Source of the DNA: JAUUZT01 sp964654015
Lineage (GTDB): Bacteria; Chloroflexota; Dehalococcoidia; GIF9; AB-539-J10
Direction: 5' to 3'
NCBI GenBank assembly: GCA_964654015.1
Contig: CAZZHQ010000082.1
Coordinates: 1 to 10,838 of the forward strand
Length of the DNA: 10,838 nt
The notes beneath the pieces are model-generated. The model was given only the letters and a program-made list of their open reading frames with translations. It was not told the origin of the DNA and did no database searches. Positions within the stretch are counted from its first letter, which is position 1, and each line of letters starts with the position of its first letter. Shown one piece after another: positions 1 to 5,764 of the stretch. A program made the position numbers and the translations under genes.

Positions 1-655
1 TCATAGTGTTCGGTATACCGAGGCGCTCATTAGCATATTTATAGAAGACCGAAAGTACCCTGTATATAGAAAGACGGTAGCTATCACCTGGTTTGTCTGT
101 TAAAAAGGCCTCAATTTCCTCCGGTCTAGAGGGTAGAATAGGGTATTGTCGGGCAAATGAATTGAGAACCTGGTGGTAGTTTCGAATACTTCTCGATCGT
201 ACACCGGCAGCTTGCTTATATTTGATGAACTGCTCTATGATTTCTGTTGTCTTTGCAGGTTTTGGATATTGCCTCCCATTTTCTAAGTATTGATGTTGTT
301 GTTGTCCAAGCTGTCGTAGCCCTTTTATGAATCCTGGTATTAGATATCCGTTCTCCTCCATCACTTCCAGGGCATTCAGTTTCTCTGGTGCTTCCACTGA
401 ATCCAATGCCCTGATGGCTTCCATTAAATGGTCTGCTTCTTCTTTGTTCAAAACGATTTGTTTGATAGTCATTGGTAAAACCTCTAATTTATTTACCTGC
501 CTGGTTAAGCCACCCTCGGAACTATGCTCCGGTTGGGTCTCAAGCTGTTGTTCGATTTGCTGTAGCATCGTCTCGAGTAGAGTTGGCATACCGGTAAGCT
601 CTACCAGCGTCGCCCTGGTTGCTGATGCTTCAGCTGGATCAGGTATACGTTCCAC
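1..655 (-). CDS. Tyrosine recombinase/phage-type integrase, N-terminal part (runs off left edge)
   Basis: Read on the - strand, this frame stays open to the window edge. Numbered from the internal ATG at 472, residues 73-155 look like the SAM-like core-binding domain of XerC/D-type tyrosine recombinases: a helical TTEIIEQFIKYKQ segment, then SRSIRNYHQVLNSFARQYP, and a final helix SIYRVLSVFYKYANERLG. The catalytic domain with its R-H-R-Y residues would lie beyond base 1, so activity cannot be judged. The start is uncertain. The frame opens after a TGA at 674-676, and GTG 655 lies 13 bases after the stop of the 69-residue gene but has no clear ribosome site. ATG 589 and ATG 568 have weak sites. 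ATG 472 has the best one, AGAGG eight bases upstream. I give the longest extent because the extra 61 residues read like protein. The gene probably shares a transcript with the small gene upstream. Confidence 0.72.
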   Translation of the reverse strand, partial: MERIPDPAEASATRATLVELTGMPTLLETMLQQIEQQLETQPEHSSEGGLTRQVNKLEVLPMTIKQIVLNKEEADHLMEAIRALDSVEAPEKLNALEVMEENGYLIPGFIKGLRQLGQQQHQYLENGRQYPKPAKTTEIIEQFIKYKQAAGVRSRSIRNYHQVLNSFARQYPILPSRPEEIEAFLTDKPGDSYRLSIYRVLSVFYKYANERLGIPNTM

Positions 656-668
656 AACTTTATTTATT

Positions 669-878
669 CTATCTCAATTTTTTATTTCGTACATTTCTAC
701 TCCCTCCGTGGGACTGTTGCTGCAGGCCTTTAGCTATGAGATAACCTATAGCCAAAGCTAACAGGAACTTCCCCCAGTCCGCTTTTTCATTAGTATCAGA
801 CTCATAAAGGGCCTTAGCCTGCGACAACTTATTATATTCGGATTCCGGCAAACCTATACTTTTATATTTCTCTGGCAT
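669..878 (-). CDS. Small unknown protein, 69 aa, upstream of the recombinase
   Basis: I do not recognise a named family. The N-terminus, roughly residues 4-25 (KYKSIGLPESEYNKLSQAKA), resembles the strand-then-helix start of small ribbon-helix-helix proteins, and a following segment DWGKFLLALAIGYLIAKGL is a strongly hydrophobic helix. The tail (about residues 53-69) is basic and rich in Q, N, K and R. It could be a small DNA-binding regulator or a membrane-anchored peptide; the sequence does not decide. The ATG at 878 has an AGG eight bases upstream and sits about 20 bases behind the -10 box of a good - strand promoter, which supports its being a real gene. It ends 13 bases before the earliest possible recombinase start, in a different frame, so the two could be transcribed and translationally linked. 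Confidence 0.6.
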   Translation of the reverse strand: MPEKYKSIGLPESEYNKLSQAKALYESDTNEKADWGKFLLALAIGYLIAKGLQQQSHGGSRNVRNKKLR

Positions 879-888
879 TTCAGCAACC

Positions 889-920
889 TATTTATAAAAT
901 ATAAACTGATTATTTATAAA
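889..920. repeat. Two direct copies of TATTTATAAA around the - strand -10 box
   Basis: The ten bases TATTTATAAA occur at 889-898 and 911-920, 22 bases apart start to start, about two helical turns. Each contains the palindrome TTTATAAA. One copy touches the -10 box and the other lies in the spacer of the leftward promoter, so they could be a repressor site. The region is AT-rich, so chance is possible. Confidence 0.35.
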
Positions 921-927
921 TTGTCAA
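898..927 (-). promoter_or_regulatory. Sigma-70-type promoter for the small gene/recombinase unit
   Basis: On the - strand a perfect -35 box TTGACA (plus coordinates 922-927) is followed after 18 bases by TATATT (898-903), five of six matches to the -10 consensus. Transcription would begin near 891, giving a leader of about a dozen bases before the ATG at 878. Confidence 0.6.
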
Positions 928-946
928 GTACCCGCGTAAATTCTAC

Positions 947-981
947 AGTACTCATATATGCCAGATGGCAATAATTGTACT
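947..981. promoter_or_regulatory. Nested imperfect dyad between the divergent promoters
   Basis: An outer inverted pair AGTAC (947-951) / GTACT (977-981) encloses an inner pair TGCCA (959-963) / TGGCA (966-970). The two centres differ by half a base. It lies between the leftward and rightward -35 boxes, the usual place for a regulator acting on both promoters. No known operator was recognised. Confidence 0.4.
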
Positions 982-986
982 AACTA

Positions 987-1015
987 TTGACAAGTGTCCA
1001 CAACTGGTTTATAAT
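987..1015 (+). promoter_or_regulatory. Consensus sigma-70 promoter P1 for the glycan operon
   Basis: A perfect TTGACA (987-992), a 17-base spacer and a perfect TATAAT (1010-1015) match the housekeeping consensus exactly. Transcription would start near 1022 and read into the first glycosyltransferase through a leader of about 225 bases. No other gene start is visible in that direction apart from a dubious 20-codon frame at 1056-1118 (ATG to TAG, no ribosome site). Confidence 0.75.
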
Positions 1016-1021
1016 GCTTCA

Positions 1022-1045
1022 GTTTCATATCTTAAAATATGAAAC
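1022..1045. promoter_or_regulatory. Perfect 9-bp inverted repeat at the P1 transcription start
   Basis: Arms GTTTCATAT (1022-1030) and ATATGAAAC (1037-1045) are exact reverse complements separated by six bases (CTTAAA). The element begins where P1 transcription should start, so it could be an operator blocking the promoter or a 5' hairpin protecting the mRNA. No run of T follows, which argues against a terminator. Confidence 0.6.
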
Positions 1046-1100
1046 ACTTATTAATATGCCTTATGGCAAAAGTATTGTGGAACAGTTTGGTAAGAGGGCG

Positions 1101-1129
1101 TTGACAGTTGGCGACTAGCACATCATAAT
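1101..1129 (+). promoter_or_regulatory. Second sigma-70-type promoter P2 for the glycan operon
   Basis: TTGACA (1101-1106), a 17-base spacer and CATAAT (1124-1129) match the consensus in 11 of 12 positions. Transcription would start near 1136, at a small hairpin with arms AAGCA (1136-1140) and TGCTT (1144-1148). This would give a leader of about 110 bases. It is tandem with P1, 114 bases downstream. Confidence 0.55.
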
Positions 1130-1246
1130 GCATGTAAGCACTTTGCTTGATTAGAAGTACCGAATAAACCGTTGGGCAAAGTAAAATTAGTGCACCTAAA
1201 ATAATAACAATTCTCATCTTAGTTAAAGAACTATTTGGCATATGTT

Positions 1247-2029
1247 ATGCAATTCAATAATGAAAGACATCGATTGTTAACCAGTATAATAATTCCAGTT
1301 AACAATGAGCAAAACTCTATCAGTAGTGTCGTCTATAGAGTTAAAGAAAGCCTGAGTGAATATTCTTATGAGGTAATCGTGGTTGACGATGGGTCAATAG
1401 ATGGCACTAAGGAAGAAGCCAGCCGTACTGGTGCGATTGTAATATCTCACTCACAAAACATGGGTAAGGGATCAGCTATGCGAACGGGAGTGGAGCAGTC
1501 TGAAGGTAGTATAATCGTATTCATAGATGGCGATGGAGCCCATAATCCAGAGGATATACCCTGTGTAATTGAACCAATTATACAAGGCAAGGCTGATCTA
1601 GTTATTGGTTCTAGGCTTCTTCACGGATCGAAAGTGCCAACAGCACCCTTGAGAAGGAAATTAAGTAACATTGTTGCTTCTGTAATTATTTCGGCAATTA
1701 TTTCTTTCATTCTGCCGCTGGTTACTTTATTCAGATACACTATAAGGAGAAGACAGATAACTGACTGCACCAGTGGCTTCCGGGCTATAACCCGTGAAGG
1801 ATGGTATGGGCTCGGTTTGAAATCAGGAGGATTCCAGGTAGAAGTTGAGATGATATACGAGGCGGTAAAAAAGGAGCTGCGGATTACTGAGGTACCTATT
1901 AGCTGTAACTGGAATAGTCAGAATTCCCACCTTTCTATCATCCGAGATGGCCTTAGAACTGTTAAACTACTATCGGCGAAACTATATGATGATATTAGAA
2001 GAAAAAAGGGATTAGAGGGAGAAACATGA
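1247..2029 (+). CDS. Family 2 glycosyltransferase, DPM1/polyprenyl-phosphate sugar transferase-like
   Basis: Likely transfers a sugar from a nucleotide donor to polyprenyl phosphate on the cytoplasmic face. Numbered from ATG 1247 (260 aa), it has the GT-A signature VDDGS at 46-50, the metal-binding DGD at 94-96 followed by AHNP, the GSR motif at 121-123, and the CTSGFRA motif at 174-180 typical of the DPM1-like branch. A hydrophobic stretch at about 141-162 sits between GSR and CTSGFRA and could anchor the enzyme to the membrane. The frame also allows TTG at 1235; ATG 1247 is preferred, though neither has a clear ribosome site. The 3' end overlaps the next gene by four bases (ATGA). Its DNA is visibly more AT-rich than the genes that follow. 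Exact sugar and lipid are not readable. Confidence 0.85.
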   Translation: MQFNNERHRLLTSIIIPVNNEQNSISSVVYRVKESLSEYSYEVIVVDDGSIDGTKEEASRTGAIVISHSQNMGKGSAMRTGVEQSEGSIIVFIDGDGAHNPEDIPCVIEPIIQGKADLVIGSRLLHGSKVPTAPLRRKLSNIVASVIISAIISFILPLVTLFRYTIRRRQITDCTSGFRAITREGWYGLGLKSGGFQVEVEMIYEAVKKELRITEVPISCNWNSQNSHLSIIRDGLRTVKLLSAKLYDDIRRKKGLEGET

Positions 2030-3330
2030 ATATTTGTGTTATTGGATGCGGGTATGTAGGAATCACCTGCGCTGTGTGTTTTTCCCGGTTAGGCTACCGG
2101 GTAGTCGGCCTGGATAATGACCCGGGAAAGGTCAAACTCCTTCAGCAGAAGAAACCGCCGATATACGAACAGTATCTTGAGGAGTTTCTGGTTCAAGACG
2201 GCGGGAACCTTTCCTTTACGTATGACCCCTCGGTATTAGCGGAGGCGGAAGTAGTATTTATTACCGTACCCACACCGGTATCCATCGAGGGCAACTGGGA
2301 CCTGAGCTACCTTGAAAGTGCTGCACATAGCATTAGCGAGCATATTAGTGGTCATACCCTGATAGTCAATAAGTGCACCGCCCCCGTCGGTACTACGGAA
2401 AAGGTAGGGCAGTGGATTACCGAAGCAGGAGTATCGCCATCAGAATTTGAGGTTTTATCGAACCCCGAGTTTCTCAGGCAGTCCACAGCTATACTGGACT
2501 TCCTACATCCGTACCGGATTATTATCGGCGGGCATAGCCAGGAACAGAGGGAGCGTCTGCGCCATATATTTTCCCCGATTATTAATCAGGACTTCCCCTC
2601 TCCGATTCCAGAGTGCTCGTGGCAGATAAGCACCCCCGTGCCCACCCTCCTCACCACTCCCCGTACCGCAGAGATGATCAAATATGCCTCCAACGCCTTC
2701 CTGGCCACTAAAATATCTTACATTAACGAGGTAGGCAACATCTGCCGGGAATACGGCGTAGATGTCAATGAAGTAGCCCGGGGTATGGGTCTGGACTCGC
2801 GCATTTCACCATCTTTCCTTGAGGCAGGAGTCGGTTTCGGCGGGAGCTGTCTGCCCAAGGACACCCGGGCCTTGATCGGTATGGGCAAGACCGTTGGTTA
2901 CCAGCCGAAACTGCTGGAAGCAGTACTGGAGGTTAATCGAGAGCAGCCGCTGAAAATGGTAAAACTGGCCGAATCCAGAGTTGGCGATCTGGCTCACAAG
3001 AAAGTGGCCGTATTGGGGGCTGCCTTTAAAGCAGGGACAGATGATACCCGTGAAAGCGTGGCCTTTACCGTGGTTGATGAACTCCTGACTAAGAAGGCAT
3101 TACCGGTGATTTATGACCCTATGGCTCTAGAAAAAGTGCGCCAGCGGTTCGGTGACACAATCATTTATGCCGGCAGTGCCCGTGAAGCCATAATCCAGTG
3201 TGACTGCGTACTTATCACTACGGCCTGGGAGGAGTTCAGAGATACGACGCTCTACGACGGGAAAGTAGTTATCGATGGCCGTAGTACTTTATCTGGAATA
3301 GACAGTATAGAATACGAAAGGATTTGCTGA
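2026..3330 (+). CDS. ugd: UDP-glucose 6-dehydrogenase family protein
   Basis: Expected to oxidise UDP-glucose to UDP-glucuronate with two NAD+. The 434-residue protein has all landmarks of the UDP-glucose/GDP-mannose dehydrogenase family: the dinucleotide-binding GCGYVG at 7-12, the TVPTP segment at 80-84, NPEFLRQ at 146-152, KYASNAFLATKIS at 219-231, the catalytic GGSCLPKD at 272-279 with nucleophile Cys275, and the C-terminal AAFKAGTDDTRES at 332-344. Length is normal for the family. A Pro/Trp-rich stretch at about 190-210, just before the helix carrying the conserved Lys, looks longer than usual. The following decarboxylase-type gene makes UDP-glucose the likeliest substrate, although a related UDP-hexose cannot be ruled out. 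The start overlaps the upstream gene by ATGA, and the stop overlaps the next start as TGATG. Confidence 0.92.
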   Translation: MNICVIGCGYVGITCAVCFSRLGYRVVGLDNDPGKVKLLQQKKPPIYEQYLEEFLVQDGGNLSFTYDPSVLAEAEVVFITVPTPVSIEGNWDLSYLESAAHSISEHISGHTLIVNKCTAPVGTTEKVGQWITEAGVSPSEFEVLSNPEFLRQSTAILDFLHPYRIIIGGHSQEQRERLRHIFSPIINQDFPSPIPECSWQISTPVPTLLTTPRTAEMIKYASNAFLATKISYINEVGNICREYGVDVNEVARGMGLDSRISPSFLEAGVGFGGSCLPKDTRALIGMGKTVGYQPKLLEAVLEVNREQPLKMVKLAESRVGDLAHKKVAVLGAAFKAGTDDTRESVAFTVVDELLTKKALPVIYDPMALEKVRQRFGDTIIYAGSAREAIIQCDCVLITTAWEEFRDTTLYDGKVVIDGRSTLSGIDSIEYERIC

Positions 3331-4268
3331 TGAACAGAGTGCTAGTTACCGGGGCAGCCGGCTTTATTGGTACCCACCTCTGTGAATTACTGCTCCGAGA
3401 AGATTATGAAATTATTGCCATTGATAACCTCATTACCGGACGCCGGGAAAACATCCTACCTTTCCTGGATAACAAAAGGTTTCAATTTCTTGAGAACGAT
3501 GCCACCAAACCGCTGCCGTTAGCCGAACTCACCGGGTTAAATTATGTTTTACACATGGCAAGCCCGGCATCTCCCATAGCCTACGGTGCCTGGCCCATAG
3601 AGACGATGATGACCAACTCCCTGGGGACTTATGCTCTTCTGGAACTGGCCCGGGCTCATAATGCCCGCTTCATAATGGCTTCCACATCAGAGGTTTATGG
3701 AGACCCATTGGAGCACCCCCAGCGTGAGGGTTACTGGGGTAATGTTAATCCTATCGGCCCGCGCAGTTGCTATGATGAGAGCAAGAGATTTGCCGAGGCA
3801 CTCACCATGTCGTACCAGCGTCAGTATGACCTGTCTATCGGGATTATGCGCATATTCAACACCTACGGGCCGAAGATGCAGGCGAGTGACGGCCGGGTGA
3901 TAACCAATTTTATCGACCAGGCCCTCAACGGCGAACCGATGACGATATACGGTGATGGCAAGCAAACGAGGAGTTTCTGTTACGTCTCAGATTTAGTGCG
4001 CGGTATCCTCTTGCTCGTCAAATCTGATGTTTCCGGCCCCGTTAATCTGGGCAATAATGGGGAATATACTATCCTGGAGATAGCCGAGAAGATAAGGGAG
4101 CTTACGGGCACTTCCTCGTCTTTCTCATTTTGCCCCCTGCCCACGGATGACCCGACACGGAGAAGGCCGGATATCTCTCTGGCTAAAAGCCTGCTAAACT
4201 GGGAACCCGAATTATCGCTGGAGCAGGGTCTATCAGAGACAATAGCCTATTTCAGAAGCCTAAAATAG
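3330..4268 (+). CDS. uxs: UDP-glucuronate decarboxylase (UDP-xylose synthase), extended SDR family
   Basis: Expected to decarboxylate UDP-glucuronate to UDP-xylose, directly using the product of the preceding gene. Numbered from ATG 3330 (312 aa), it has the Rossmann motif TGAAGFIG at 7-14, STSEVYGDP at 118-126, the characteristic HPQREGYWGNVNPIGPRSCY segment at 129-148, and the catalytic YDESK with Tyr148 and Lys152. The segment DPTRRRPDI at 274-282 near the C-terminus is also typical of UXS-like enzymes. The HPQ..YWGNVNPIGPRSCYDE stretch separates it from UDP-glucose 4-epimerases and dTDP-glucose dehydratases. A TTG at 3324 would also be in frame, but ATG 3330 has AAAGGA about seven bases upstream and shares one base with the preceding stop. 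Soluble and cytoplasmic; no membrane helix is seen. Confidence 0.92.
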   Translation: MNRVLVTGAAGFIGTHLCELLLREDYEIIAIDNLITGRRENILPFLDNKRFQFLENDATKPLPLAELTGLNYVLHMASPASPIAYGAWPIETMMTNSLGTYALLELARAHNARFIMASTSEVYGDPLEHPQREGYWGNVNPIGPRSCYDESKRFAEALTMSYQRQYDLSIGIMRIFNTYGPKMQASDGRVITNFIDQALNGEPMTIYGDGKQTRSFCYVSDLVRGILLLVKSDVSGPVNLGNNGEYTILEIAEKIRELTGTSSSFSFCPLPTDDPTRRRPDISLAKSLLNWEPELSLEQGLSETIAYFRSLK

Positions 4269-4272
4269 CCGG

Positions 4273-4282
4273 CGGAATTCCG
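4273..4282. repeat. Short perfect palindrome CGGAATTCCG in the uxs-flippase gap
   Basis: A 10-base self-complementary sequence lies five bases after the decarboxylase stop. There is no T-run downstream, so it does not look like an intrinsic terminator. Confidence 0.25.
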
Positions 4283-4316
4283 GGGCAGAGCCGGATTGCT
4301 CGATTAATTACTCTGG

Positions 4317-4329
4317 TCAGGAAACCTGA
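4317..4329 (+). promoter_or_regulatory. Small hairpin covering the flippase ribosome binding site
   Basis: Arms TCAGG (4317-4321) and CCTGA (4325-4329) with loop AAA form a 5-bp stem that contains the AGGA ribosome binding site, ten bases before the ATG at 4333. It could lower initiation of the flippase relative to its neighbours. The stem is short, so an effect is uncertain. Confidence 0.35.
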
Positions 4330-4332
4330 AAT

Positions 4333-5652
4333 ATGATGGTAATGCAGAATCTACAGCAAAGAATAAGGGCGGCCCTCCGGGATACGTTTCTCCATAATAT
4401 GGCCACTATGTTCATTGCCACTTCACTGGCCGGTGTTTTCAACTATCTGTATCTGCTGTTTATGGGCAGATTGATGCCTCCGGAGAGTTACGGGGTGTTC
4501 GGCGCATTATATGCGTTTTTCTATGTTCTCTATATCCTGGTTGACGTAATACAAACATCTATTGCCCGGTTTACTGCGGAGGCTATGGCCAAGGGGAAAC
4601 CGGGGTTAGTCAACTTTATTGTCACGGGAATGCTCAAAACCGGGGCAATCTTTGCCTTTGTCCCTCTCATTGCCTGTATCGCCATGGCCAATTACATCAC
4701 TTCCTTCCTGCAGATGGACTCATCATTACCGGTTATCATGCTTGGCTTTGCCATCTTTTTCTCGATGTTGCTCCCGATTCTGTTAGGTTCCCTGCAGGGT
4801 CTGTGCCGGTTCAACACGCTGGGTCTGGTAATGCTGTTGAATGCCGGTTTCAAACTGCTGCTGGGCATCGTCTTCGTATGGCTGGGCTTTGATATCGCCG
4901 GCGCCCTAGGGGCGATAGGAGTGGCCGCTCTGCTCTCCATAGCCGCCTCCATAACTCCTCTTCGTTCCCTGCTGAATTTCAGCGGGAAGAGTGACTTCAG
5001 GCTTACTCAGGTCTATAAGTATGCTGCCCCGGCCACTTTGCTATTGCTCTGCTACAGCGTACCCACCAGCATCGATGTCATTATCGTAAAACACTTTTTC
5101 ACTCCCTACGAGGCCGGGATATTCACGGCGGCCTCAGTAATTGGCAAGATAGTGTTCTTCTTCCCCATCGCCGTATCGGTGGTGATGTTCCCCAATGTGT
5201 CTGGCCAGCATACCCAGAAAAAGGATACCACGAACATCCTGAAAATGTGCCTCATTTACACCGCCTTTTTATCGGGATTGGTTGCTCTCGCTTTCTGGGT
5301 CCTACCCACCGGCGCCACCCGGTTCTTCTTCGGCGAATCATACCTGCGGGCCGCCTCACTTGCCCGCTGGTACGTTGTCGCCATGTTCTTCTTCTCCCTG
5401 ACCACAATCTATATCCGTTACAACCTAGCCATCAAGAACTGGCAATATCTCATGGTAATACTGCCTATTACCATCCTGGAGATAATTCTAATAACGTTTA
5501 TTCATAGCTCAATGAACCAGGTGGTATACATATTAATGGGGGTGAACATCGCTCTGTTCGCAACCAGCTGCGGTTATATGCTGTTGGCGGGTAAACGCTT
5601 AAGGCATGTAGCGGCATACAGCCCAGGGGTGCGAACTGCTCAGCAGCGATAA
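4333..5652 (+). CDS. Oligosaccharide flippase (Wzx-like, MOP superfamily)
   Basis: A 439-residue protein made almost entirely of hydrophobic segments, about a dozen to fourteen predicted helices, consistent in length and layout with polysaccharide flippases that move lipid-linked glycans across the cytoplasmic membrane. The N-terminal pattern, with a helix around 25-45 followed by GRLMPPESYGVFGALYAF (about 45-62), is typical of the polysaccharide biosynthesis/Wzx group. A second such pattern appears midway: SIDVIIVKHFFTPYEAGIF (about 250-270), the start of the second bundle. The C-terminus is short and basic. Several start codons are clustered (ATG at 4333, 4336 and 4342); the first is used because an AGGA lies ten bases upstream. 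Separated from uxs by 64 bases and co-directional, so probably in the same transcript. The transported substrate is presumably the glycan built by the surrounding transferases. Confidence 0.88.
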   Translation: MMVMQNLQQRIRAALRDTFLHNMATMFIATSLAGVFNYLYLLFMGRLMPPESYGVFGALYAFFYVLYILVDVIQTSIARFTAEAMAKGKPGLVNFIVTGMLKTGAIFAFVPLIACIAMANYITSFLQMDSSLPVIMLGFAIFFSMLLPILLGSLQGLCRFNTLGLVMLLNAGFKLLLGIVFVWLGFDIAGALGAIGVAALLSIAASITPLRSLLNFSGKSDFRLTQVYKYAAPATLLLLCYSVPTSIDVIIVKHFFTPYEAGIFTAASVIGKIVFFFPIAVSVVMFPNVSGQHTQKKDTTNILKMCLIYTAFLSGLVALAFWVLPTGATRFFFGESYLRAASLARWYVVAMFFFSLTTIYIRYNLAIKNWQYLMVILPITILEIILITFIHSSMNQVVYILMGVNIALFATSCGYMLLAGKRLRHVAAYSPGVRTAQQR

Positions 5653-5711
5653 CCGGTCAGGTACAAATTGATGTGCCGGTACCGGTTGTCCTACGGGTTT
5701 AGCCAAATTAG

Positions 5712-5721
5712 AAGGAGGAGG
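5712..5721 (+). promoter_or_regulatory. Strong Shine-Dalgarno motif without a start codon at normal spacing
   Basis: AAGGAGGAGG is an unusually complete ribosome binding site, but no ATG, GTG or TTG follows within the usual 5-12 bases. The next plausible start of the downstream transferase is 43 bases away (ATG 5765). A short frame begins with a non-standard ATA at 5724 and ends in TGA at 5760-5762, just before that ATG; it could be a remnant of a coupling leader peptide. The rest of this 112-base gap holds ACCGGT palindromes (5652-5657, 5681-5686) and nothing else I recognise. Confidence 0.45.
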
Positions 5722-5764
5722 CAATAAGCAAGCCGGTCTGGTTAAGGCTTATTTGGTGTTGAAA

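Noticed and set aside
653..676. Possible stop-codon readthrough linking the 69-residue gene to the recombinase
   Set aside because: The TAG at 669-671 is followed in the same frame by TAA at 660-662, and the recombinase lies in another frame, so readthrough would not join them.
327..761. 144-codon open frame on the + strand
   Set aside because: It is antisense to the recombinase and small gene, its protein is Ser-rich with no recognisable domain, and the opposite strand gives a clear core-binding domain.
921..993. Invertible promoter segment flanked by TTGTCAA (921-927) and TTGACAA (987-993)
   Set aside because: The 7-base inverted match is just the two -35 boxes facing outward; inversion would leave both promoters nearly unchanged, and recombinase sites are normally longer.
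1032..1241. 69-codon - strand frame with a hydrophobic N-terminus
   Set aside because: No ribosome site, antisense to the operon leader, overlaps the P1 palindrome and the P2 promoter, and shows no conserved-looking motif. A real small membrane peptide cannot be excluded but is not supported.
4269..4332. Terminator after the UDP-glucuronate decarboxylase gene
   Set aside because: The GC-rich palindrome has no following T-run and the next gene is co-directional 64 bases away, so the operon probably continues.
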